A DNA stretch of 54,354 nucleotides, from assembly GCA_018993155.1 (NCBI GenBank), contig JAGKSX010000094.1, positions 1-54,354 on the forward strand, in the 5' to 3' direction. A model generated the notes under the pieces. The model worked only from the letters and a program-made list of their open reading frames with translations, was not told the origin of the DNA and ran no database searches. The position numbers and the translations under genes were made by a program. Source of the DNA: Hydrogenophaga sp. (GTDB lineage: Bacteria > Pseudomonadota > Gammaproteobacteria > Burkholderiales > Burkholderiaceae_C). Below, piece by piece: positions 9,366-15,917 of the stretch (position 1 is the stretch's first letter; each line of letters starts with the position of its first letter).

Positions 9366-9394
9366 ACTTTCAACGATGAGGAAGGTTTGAGGGA

Positions 9395-10429
9395 ATGGAG
9401 TTTTTCATCATCTCGATGCTGAACGGGCTGAGCTACGGGCTCCTGCTGTTCATGCTGAGTTCGGGTCTCACGCTGATTTTCAGCATGATGGGCGTGCTCA
9501 ACTTCGCGCACGCCAGTTTCTACATGCTGGGGGCCTACGTGGGTTACACGGTGGCGCAGTTCGTGGGCTTCTGGCCCGCGCTGCTGATCGCGCCCATCGT
9601 GGTGGGCCTGCTGGGCGCGGCGTTCGAACGCCAGTGCCTGCGCAAGGTGCACAAGTACGGCCACGTGCCTGAACTGCTGGTGACCTTCGGCCTGTCCTAC
9701 GTCATCGTCGAGCTGGTGCAGCTCGTCTGGGGCCGCATCGCGGTCGAGTTCCGCCCGCCGGAAGAGCTTCGCGGTCCGGTCTTCACCCTGATCAACAACT
9801 CCGTCGAAGGCCTGCGCATGGTCTGGGGCGCCGCGCCGCCCGAGCTGTGCAGCGCCGCCGACGCGGCCATCCGCGTCGTCTGCTCGCCGTTCCCGGCCAC
9901 GCGCGGTTTCATGATGCTGGTGGCGGTGGTGATGCTGGCCTCGGTCTGGCTGTTGCTCACCCGCACCCGCATCGGCCTGGTGATCCAGGCCGCGCTCACG
10001 CACCCTGAAGCCGTCGAATCGCTCGGCCACAACGTGCCGCGCGTGTTCATGCTGGTGTTCGGTGCGGGCTCCGCGCTGGCTGGCCTGGCCGGCGTCATCG
10101 GCGGCAGCACCTTCCTCACCGAGCCGGCCATGGCCGCCACGGTGGGCTCGGTGATCTTCGTGGTGGTGGTGGTCGGCGGCATGGGCTCGCTCTCGGGCGC
10201 CTTCGTCGCCTCCATCCTCATCGGCGTGATCCAGACCTTCGCCGTGGCCTTCGAGTACTCGCTGGCCACGCTGGCCCAGCAGATCGGCCTGCCGCTGCCC
10301 GAGGCGGTGGCCAACAACTCGTACATCAAGCTCACGCTGTCCCAGGTCGCGCCCATCCTGCCGTACCTGTTCCTGGTGCTGATCCTGATCTTCCGGCCGC
10401 GTGGCCTGCTCGGCAAGCGGGAGGGCTGA
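9395..10429 (+). CDS. livH: ABC transporter permease LivH
   Basis: 344 residues with about eight hydrophobic helices. It has the family start NGLSYGLLLFMLSSGLTLIF and the cytoplasmic GMGSLSGAFVAS loop that contacts the ATPases. It forms the inner-membrane channel with LivM. A loop of about 50 residues near 125-175, with two Cys, is longer than in E. coli LivH and probably faces the periplasm. GAAGG lies about 11 bases before the ATG. The livM start follows 3 bases after the stop. Confidence 0.92.
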   Translation: MEFFIISMLNGLSYGLLLFMLSSGLTLIFSMMGVLNFAHASFYMLGAYVGYTVAQFVGFWPALLIAPIVVGLLGAAFERQCLRKVHKYGHVPELLVTFGLSYVIVELVQLVWGRIAVEFRPPEELRGPVFTLINNSVEGLRMVWGAAPPELCSAADAAIRVVCSPFPATRGFMMLVAVVMLASVWLLLTRTRIGLVIQAALTHPEAVESLGHNVPRVFMLVFGAGSALAGLAGVIGGSTFLTEPAMAATVGSVIFVVVVVGGMGSLSGAFVASILIGVIQTFAVAFEYSLATLAQQIGLPLPEAVANNSYIKLTLSQVAPILPYLFLVLILIFRPRGLLGKREG

Positions 10430-10432
10430 GCG

Positions 10433-11725
10433 ATGACGACCAAGTTCTACGAATTCAAACCGCTCAACGTCGGGCGCTGGCTGACCTGGGGCCTTTTCGC
10501 GCTGCTGCTCATCGTGGCGCCGAAGATCTTCACCAGCGGCCTGGCCATGACGGTGCTCTCGCAGATGGGCATCGCCATCATCGCCTGCCTGTCCTACAAC
10601 ATCCTGCTGGGGCAGGGCGGCATGCTCAGCTTCGGGCATGCGGTCTACACCGGCCTGGGCTCCTTCCTGGCGATCCACGCGCTCAACAGCGTGACCGCCG
10701 GCTCGCTCCCCTTGCCGGTGTCGCTGATCCCCATCGTGGGCGGTCTGGCCGGTGTGGGCTTCGCGGTGCTGTTCGGCTACGTGACCACCCGCAAGTCGGG
10801 CACCACCTTCGCCATGATCACCCTGGGCCTGGGCGAGCTCGTGTTCGCGCTCTCGCTGATGATCCCCGAATTCTTCGGCGGCGAAGGCGGCGTCTCGGGC
10901 GACCGCATGGCCGGCAAGCCCTTCATGGGCATCACGTTCGGGCCGCAGGTGCAGGTGTACTACCTGATCGCCATTTACACCTTCATCTCGGTCGGGCTCA
11001 TGTTCGCCTTCACCCGCACGCCACTGGGCCGCATGCTCAATGCCGTGCGCGACAACCCCGAACGCGTGGAGTTCGTGGGCTACGACACCCAGCGGGTGCG
11101 CTACATCGCCTTCATCATCGCGGGCTTCTTTGCCGGCATCTCGGGCGGCCTGGGCGCGCTGAACTTCGAGATCGTCACCGCGGAGGTGGTGGGTGCGGCG
11201 CGTTCGGGTGCCTACCTGCTGTTCACCTTCCTGGGGGGCGCCACCTTCTTCTTCGGGCCCATCATCGGCGGCATCCTCATGGTGCTGGCCTTCGTGCTGC
11301 TCTCGGAGTTCACCAAGGCCTGGCTGCTCTACCTGGGCCTGATCTTCCTGTTCATGGTGATCTACGCCCCCGGCGGCATCGCCAGCCTGATCATGATGAA
11401 CCTGCGCGTGGCGGCCTTCGGGCGCCTGCGCGAACTCTGGGTGAGCTACCTCGCGCTGGCCGGCACCGCCCTGGTGATGCTGGTGGGTGCGGCAGCCATG
11501 ATCGAGATGGTCTACCACCTGCAGCTCAACACCACGCTGGGTTCCGAACTGCGCTTCCTCGGCGTGCCGCTGGACGCCCACGGCGTCAACAGCTGGTTCG
11601 GTGCGGCCCTGGTCATGGTCACCGGCCTGGGCCTGTTCGAGCTCACGCGCCGCACGTTCCTGCGCCAGTGGGGCGAGATCCAGGAATACATCGAAAAGGA
11701 AATCAAGCGGAGGGAGGCGCTGTGA
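10433..11725 (+). CDS. livM: ABC transporter permease LivM
   Basis: 430 residues with about ten hydrophobic helices and the LivM signature LSYNILLGQGGMLSFGHAVY near residue 55. The coupling region is VRDNPERVEFVGYDTQRVRY. The C-terminal ~70 residues hold an extra hydrophobic segment and end in a charged tail (EIQEYIEKEIKRREAL), longer than typical LivM. GGGAGG precedes the start, and the gene abuts livH and livG. It pairs with LivH in the inner membrane. Confidence 0.92.
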   Translation: MTTKFYEFKPLNVGRWLTWGLFALLLIVAPKIFTSGLAMTVLSQMGIAIIACLSYNILLGQGGMLSFGHAVYTGLGSFLAIHALNSVTAGSLPLPVSLIPIVGGLAGVGFAVLFGYVTTRKSGTTFAMITLGLGELVFALSLMIPEFFGGEGGVSGDRMAGKPFMGITFGPQVQVYYLIAIYTFISVGLMFAFTRTPLGRMLNAVRDNPERVEFVGYDTQRVRYIAFIIAGFFAGISGGLGALNFEIVTAEVVGAARSGAYLLFTFLGGATFFFGPIIGGILMVLAFVLLSEFTKAWLLYLGLIFLFMVIYAPGGIASLIMMNLRVAAFGRLRELWVSYLALAGTALVMLVGAAAMIEMVYHLQLNTTLGSELRFLGVPLDAHGVNSWFGAALVMVTGLGLFELTRRTFLRQWGEIQEYIEKEIKRREAL

Positions 11726-11727
11726 GC

Positions 11728-12513
11728 ATGAATGCACCATCATCGACCTATGCGCTGGAACTCAAGGACCTGCGCAAGAGCTTCGGCAAGACCGAAATCA
11801 TCCGGGGCGTGAACCTGGCCGTGAAGGCCGGCGAACGCGTCGGCATCATCGGCCCCAACGGCGCGGGCAAGTCCACGCTGTTCAACCTCATCAGCGGGCG
11901 CTTCGCGCCCAGCAGCGGCGAGGTGCTGCTCAACGGCCAGCGCATCGACGGCAAGAAACCGTTCGAGATCAACCGCGCCGGCCTCTCGCGCAGCTTCCAG
12001 ATCACCAACATCTTTCCCAAGCTCAGCGTGTTCGAGAACCTGCGCTGCGGGGTGCTCTGGAGCCTGGGCTACAAGTACACCTTCCTCAAGTTCCTGGCCG
12101 ATCTGGACGACGCCAACGAGCGCGCCGAGCAGCTCATGGAAATGATCAAGCTCGACCGCAAGCGCGACACACTGGCCATGAACCTCACCTACGCCGAACA
12201 GCGCGCGCTGGAGATCGGCATCACCATCGCTGGCGGTGCCAACGTGATCCTGCTCGACGAGCCCACCGCCGGCATGAGCAAGAGCGAAACCAGCCGCTTC
12301 ATCAGCCTCATCAAGGAAGTGACCGTGGGCAAGACCCTGCTCACGGTGGAGCACGACATGGGCGTGGTGTTCGGCCTGGCCGACCGCATCGCCGTGGTCG
12401 TCTACGGCGAGGTGCTGGCCTTCGACACGCCCGCCGCCGTCCGGGCCAACCAGCGCGTGCAGGAGGCCTACCTGGGCTCGCACGTGGCAGACGCACAGGG
12501 AGCGGCGCACTGA
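11728..12513 (+). CDS. livG: ABC transporter ATP-binding protein LivG
   Basis: 261 residues with a complete nucleotide-binding domain: Walker A GPNGAGKST (Lys48), signature-type LTYAEQRALEIG, Walker B VILLDEPTAG and switch His in TVEHDM. The start ATG at 11728 follows the livM stop by 2 bases with GGGAGG upstream. An in-frame ATG at 11668 lies inside livM and is rejected. The stop overlaps the livF start as TGATG. Because LivF has a substituted Walker A Lys, LivG carries the only canonical ATP site of the heterodimer. Confidence 0.93.
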   Translation: MNAPSSTYALELKDLRKSFGKTEIIRGVNLAVKAGERVGIIGPNGAGKSTLFNLISGRFAPSSGEVLLNGQRIDGKKPFEINRAGLSRSFQITNIFPKLSVFENLRCGVLWSLGYKYTFLKFLADLDDANERAEQLMEMIKLDRKRDTLAMNLTYAEQRALEIGITIAGGANVILLDEPTAGMSKSETSRFISLIKEVTVGKTLLTVEHDMGVVFGLADRIAVVVYGEVLAFDTPAAVRANQRVQEAYLGSHVADAQGAAH

Positions 12514-13208
12514 TGCTCAAGATCGAAAACCTCCACGCCTACTACGGCAAGAGCCACGTCCTGCACGGCGTGAGCTTTGACGTGCAGCCCGGCGAGATCG
12601 TCGCGCTGCTGGGCCGCAACGGCTCGGGCCGCTCCACCACCGCCAAGGCCGTCATGGGCCTGGTGGAATGCCAGGGCAGCATCCACTGGAAGGGCCAGCA
12701 GATCATGGGCAAGAAAGCCTATGAGGTGGCCCACCTGGGCCTGGGCTACGTGCCCGAGAACCGCGACATCTTCCCCACGCTCACCGTGCACCAGAACCTG
12801 ATGCTGGGGCAGAAGGGCAGCGGCAAGGGCTCGCGCTGGAGCTTCGAGGACATGTACGGCATGTTCCCGCGCCTGCGCGAGCGCCAGCACACCGAAGCGG
12901 GCGTGCTCTCGGGCGGCGAGCAGCAGATGCTCACCCTGTGCCGCACCCTCATGGGCGACCCCGACCTCATCATCATCGACGAGCCCACCGAGGGCCTGGC
13001 GCCCAAGATCGTGGAGCTGGTCGGCCAGTACCTGCAGACGCTCAAGTCGCGCGGGATCTCGGTGCTGCTGATCGAGCAGAAGCTCACCATCGCCATGGCG
13101 ATTTCCGACCGCGCGCTGGTCATGGGGCACGGCAGCATCGTGTTCCAGGGCACGCCGGAGAGCCTGCGCGCCGATCCTTACACCCGCAAGGAGTGGCTGG
13201 AGGTCTGA
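12513..13208 (+). CDS. livF: ABC transporter ATP-binding protein LivF with Arg in Walker A
   Basis: 231 residues of the LivF family. Walker A reads GRNGSGRST, with Arg40 (codon CGC at 12630-12632) where the nucleotide-binding Lys is expected. The other motifs look intact: LSGGEQQMLTLCRTL signature, LIIIDEPTEG Walker B and IEQK in the switch region. The start overlaps the livG stop. The last 31 bases overlap the 3' end of the convergent sensor kinase gene. The substitution could be a lineage-wide variant that keeps partial nucleotide binding; this cannot be judged from one sequence. Confidence 0.92.
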   Translation: MLKIENLHAYYGKSHVLHGVSFDVQPGEIVALLGRNGSGRSTTAKAVMGLVECQGSIHWKGQQIMGKKAYEVAHLGLGYVPENRDIFPTLTVHQNLMLGQKGSGKGSRWSFEDMYGMFPRLRERQHTEAGVLSGGEQQMLTLCRTLMGDPDLIIIDEPTEGLAPKIVELVGQYLQTLKSRGISVLLIEQKLTIAMAISDRALVMGHGSIVFQGTPESLRADPYTRKEWLEV

Positions 13209-14860
13209 TTCAGCGAGGTGCGGAGCGCGGTCGTCAGCGCATCGACATCGATGGGCTTGCCCAGCACGCCCTGCATGCCGGCTTCCCGGGCCTCTGCAAG
13301 CACATCCGCCGAATCGTCTGCCGTGAGTGCGAGCACCGGTACGCGGCCGGCGGCACCCGGTAGGGCTCTCAGCCGGCGCGTGGTGCTCATGCCATCGAGC
13401 CCGGGCATGCTCATGTCCATCAGCACGATGTCTGGCATGGCGCCACCTTGCAGCATGTCCAGCGCCTGTTGGCCGTGCTCGGCCTCCAGCACGGTCATGC
13501 CCAGGCTGGCGGTCACCGTGCGCGCGACGCTGCGGTTGAACCAAATGTCATCGACGATCAAGACGGTGTGACCCTTCAGCGAGGGCATCGGCTCCGGCAT
13601 GGCGGGTGCGGCTTGGGCGGGTGCGGGTGCCGGCGAGGGGCAGGATGGCAGGTTGATCGTGAACTCGGTGAAGTGGCCGTGCTCTGATCGGCAGGCAATG
13701 GCGCCGCCCCACTCGTGAATGGTTCTGTAGCAGAAGGCCAGCCCCAGGCCCGTGCCCTCGGCCTTGCCATGGGTCTGGAATTCCTGAAAGAGGCGGCTCA
13801 ACACGTCGGGCGGAATGCCTGGGCCGGTGTCACGCACCACGATGCAGGTGGTCGGCGTGGTTTTCACCGTGACGCCGATCTCCATGGTGGGACGCACAGG
13901 CAGGTAGTACAGCGCGTTCTTCAACAGGTTGAACAGCATCAGCTCGAACGTGGTGGCATCGCCTTGGAAGTGGAAGTCTTCTTCGACCCGCAGATGCACG
14001 CATTCGCGGGCTTCGGGCGAGTCGTAGGCGTACTCGTCCAAAGCCTTGCGAGCGCACTGCTCCGCGGACAAGGGCCGCAGCTCCAGTGGCGCTGGTTTGC
14101 GGTGGCTGACCTGCCGCAATGTGATGGTGATGGACTGCAGGCCGCGCTGGATGGCGGAGTGGCCCTGACGGACGAGGCGTGCTGCCTCCGAGTCGGGGGA
14201 GACCTCGGCCTCGATGCAGCGAAAGACGTGCTGGATCTGGGCCAAGGGGGTGCGCATTTCGTGGGCGACGGAGCCGGCGAGGCCGGCGTACAGGCGGCGC
14301 ATGCGTTCGAGTTCTGCTCGCTTCTCCACGTACTTGGAAATGCTGCCGCAAGCAACCAAAACTCCGCACATGGGTATCCACCAGAGAATGAAATCGATGG
14401 GTAGATGAGGGGTGGATACCGTTGCCCAGAAAACCGCCACGCTAAGTGCATATCCGCTGCTCAGCACAATGATGGTGTTACGCCAATCCGTTAGCAAGAC
14501 GATCAACGCCGCGCTCCATATCATGTTCACCACTGTCGGAGTCGCCGCCTTGTTGTGCAGCATGGTTAGCGGGAGCAGAAACGCAAGACAGTAAAAAATG
14601 GTGAAGTAGGAGTAGGCGAAGTAGTAGGGCTGTGCTGCGCTCGGCCATCTCCTTCGCAGCGCAAGTACTGCGCACAAGACGGTGGCCACGATTCGCCATC
14701 CAATATCGTCGTACAGCACCGGGAAGTTGCTGTTCATGCGAAGGAGGTAGAGCAGGGGGAAGGCAACCGCGCCTACGGCTCCGATCCATTCCAAGAGAGA
14801 TCTGTTGGCTTCGTGGTGGCGTACGTATCGTGCGAAAAGGTCGCGCATTAGTTTCCCCAT
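13178..14860 (-). CDS. Hybrid sensor histidine kinase with CqsS/PhcS-like membrane sensor and receiver domain
   Basis: 560 residues. Residues ~20-172 form about six membrane helices with short loops, like the sensors of CqsS, LqsS and PhcS, which detect small lipophilic autoinducers. The kinase core has an H-box with phosphoacceptor His200 (SVAHEMRTPL), N-box NLLKNALYY (~311-319), G1 DTGPGIP (344) and G2 GTGLGLAF. A Pro/Ala linker leads to a receiver with Asp482 (LMDMSMPGLDG) and Lys535. There is no DNA-binding output domain. The start could also be the ATG at 14848. A sigma70 promoter and an inverted repeat lie just upstream, and the upstream gene encodes a putative signal synthase. The N-terminal half is visibly less GC-rich than its neighbours. 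Confidence 0.88.
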   Translation of the reverse strand: MGKLMRDLFARYVRHHEANRSLLEWIGAVGAVAFPLLYLLRMNSNFPVLYDDIGWRIVATVLCAVLALRRRWPSAAQPYYFAYSYFTIFYCLAFLLPLTMLHNKAATPTVVNMIWSAALIVLLTDWRNTIIVLSSGYALSVAVFWATVSTPHLPIDFILWWIPMCGVLVACGSISKYVEKRAELERMRRLYAGLAGSVAHEMRTPLAQIQHVFRCIEAEVSPDSEAARLVRQGHSAIQRGLQSITITLRQVSHRKPAPLELRPLSAEQCARKALDEYAYDSPEARECVHLRVEEDFHFQGDATTFELMLFNLLKNALYYLPVRPTMEIGVTVKTTPTTCIVVRDTGPGIPPDVLSRLFQEFQTHGKAEGTGLGLAFCYRTIHEWGGAIACRSEHGHFTEFTINLPSCPSPAPAPAQAAPAMPEPMPSLKGHTVLIVDDIWFNRSVARTVTASLGMTVLEAEHGQQALDMLQGGAMPDIVLMDMSMPGLDGMSTTRRLRALPGAAGRVPVLALTADDSADVLAEAREAGMQGVLGKPIDVDALTTALRTSLNQTSSHSLRV

Positions 14861-14895
14861 GTTTTCACCGTATGTTCCATTGATGAATGAATTGT

Positions 14896-14928
14896 TTAAA
14901 CCTTTGGTGTTTTATTGCAAAGGTTTAA
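14896..14928 (-). promoter_or_regulatory. Perfect inverted repeat in the kinase leader
   Basis: Arms TTAAACCTTTG (14896-14906) and CAAAGGTTTAA (14918-14928) are perfectly complementary over 11 bp, separated by 11 bases. On the kinase strand it lies just downstream of the predicted transcription start and about 35 bases before the start codon. It could be an operator for a dimeric regulator or an RNA stem controlling translation. Confidence 0.6.
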
Positions 14929-14943
14929 TCCTAGAAAACTGGA

Positions 14944-14973
14944 ACTATAGATTTAATTTTATGTATTCGTCAA
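14944..14973 (-). promoter_or_regulatory. Sigma70-type promoter of the sensor kinase
   Basis: Read on the minus strand, TTGACG (14973-14968) is followed after 18 bases by TATAGT (14949-14944), each matching consensus at 5 of 6 positions. The -35 box contains the TGA stop codon of the upstream synthase gene. Predicted transcription starts near 14937, giving a leader of about 77 bases. Confidence 0.65.
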
Positions 14974-15626
14974 TGGAGGATCCGTACAACATCAACTGCC
15001 TGGCCCAGCACCAATACAAAGGGCTCTCCACTCTTGCCTTGCATGTGCATGACGACGTGCAGCCCAAACCGCCTCCATAGGCGTGCCATCGCTGGCGAGG
15101 CGATCGCGTAGAACTGACGCACCGGGTGTCGACGTGTCAGCTCACCCATTGCCAAGTTCAGGCAACTCGTCAGCGTCTGAAAGCTTCTTTCTCGGGGATC
15201 CACGATCAGGCGTCCTACTTCCCAGCTCCCTGGCTCTAGCAACGGGAGCGTTGCGCCAGTGAGCTGCATCAGGCGCTCACCCCCCGTCAGGCCATGGCCA
15301 CTTGGTACGCATCGCAGGGTTCCGATAGCGCGGGAGCCCCGGAAGATCGCAGTCACCACACCGATTTCGTCTCTGTCGCGCTCAAATGGACTGAGCTGCA
15401 AACCCAGGTCGTCTTCTACGCCGGCAGGTGCGTATTGCCGCAATTCCGTGATCGCTACGCGCTCTTGTGGTGTTCCCAGCACGCGCGTGTTCAGCTGTAG
15501 TGACGGATTGGTATCTCCTATTGACGTGACCTGACGAAGGGCGGGCCTAGCGAGAAGGTGGGATGGCCAAGTGGGTGCTTGACGGTGGACGGGAAGTAGA
15601 TGGTGGGACTGTTCGGTGTTGTGCAT
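14970..15626 (-). CDS. Putative autoinducer / N-acyl amino acid synthase (LuxI-FeeM-like GNAT fold)
   Basis: 218 residues. The C-terminal ~170 residues fit the LuxI/FeeM branch of the GNAT fold: acidic pair Asp84/Asp86, GTLR with Arg105, and WEVGRLIVDP with Glu136-x2-Arg139. The Arg105-Glu136-Arg139 spacing (31 and 3) equals that of the conserved Arg, Glu and Arg of LuxI-type synthases as I recall them. Such enzymes join an acyl chain from acyl-ACP or acyl-CoA to an amino donor. AAGGAG lies 5 bases before the ATG. The gene is followed by the hybrid sensor kinase on the same strand. The acyl donor, the amino acceptor and even signalling function are inference; a housekeeping N-acyltransferase is the alternative. 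Confidence 0.7.
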   Translation of the reverse strand: MHNTEQSHHLLPVHRQAPTWPSHLLARPALRQVTSIGDTNPSLQLNTRVLGTPQERVAITELRQYAPAGVEDDLGLQLSPFERDRDEIGVVTAIFRGSRAIGTLRCVPSGHGLTGGERLMQLTGATLPLLEPGSWEVGRLIVDPRERSFQTLTSCLNLAMGELTRRHPVRQFYAIASPAMARLWRRFGLHVVMHMQGKSGEPFVLVLGQAVDVVRILH

Positions 15627-15680
15627 GAGAGCTCCTTCTTGGTTGCTATGGACGTTGAATGGATGCCGTGGAACACGCCC

Positions 15681-15774
15681 GTATGAGGCAAAGCGCTGCG
15701 GCGGCACCAGAATGGCTTTTGAGGTACAGGAGTGAGGGCGGAAGGAATGAGGCGGTCGTTCACAAGAATGAGTC
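15681..15774. repeat. Iterated GAATGAGGC-like motifs upstream of the synthase gene
   Basis: Four related 9-mers in the same orientation: GTATGAGGC at 15681, GAGTGAGGG at 15730, GAATGAGGC at 15745 and GAATGAGTC at 15766. The last two are 21 bases apart, two helical turns. They occupy the 291-base gap between the divergent synthase and beta-oxidation genes and could be binding sites of one regulator, although short motifs can recur by chance. Confidence 0.35.
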
Positions 15775-15830
15775 ACCGCGCATGTCCCTCTTGAGACAAA
15801 CTCCCCTGTCCCAACACCCTGGGCGCCTCC

Positions 15831-15849
15831 TAGAATCGAACGATCGTTC
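15831..15849 (+). promoter_or_regulatory. -10 box and TetR-type palindromic operator of the beta-oxidation genes
   Basis: TAGAAT (15831-15836) matches the -10 consensus at 5 of 6 positions, but no good -35 box is seen. The perfect palindrome GAACGATCGTTC (15838-15849) covers the expected transcription start, about 70 bases before the hydratase/dehydrogenase start codon. TetR-type repressors such as PsrA and FadP control fatty-acid degradation in proteobacteria from palindromes in this position; which protein binds here is unknown. Confidence 0.5.
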
Positions 15850-15917
15850 TTTTTGACGAAGAGCGTCACAGTCAACGCCCTCAGGCACTGTCCGACATAC
15901 AACGAAGGAGCTTTTTC

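Noticed and set aside
7949-11743. 1264-codon open frame on the minus strand across livKHM
   Set aside because: It is antisense to recognisable liv genes; its translation is His/Gly/Arg-rich with no family features, typical of GC-rich shadow frames.
14805-15080. 91-codon plus-strand open frame in the AT-rich gap
   Set aside because: It runs antisense through the ends of both signalling genes, has no ribosome-binding site and no family resemblance.
15518-15763. 81-codon minus-strand open frame upstream of and overlapping the synthase gene
   Set aside because: It overlaps the synthase N-terminus in another frame; the synthase ATG at 15626 has the better AAGGAG site.
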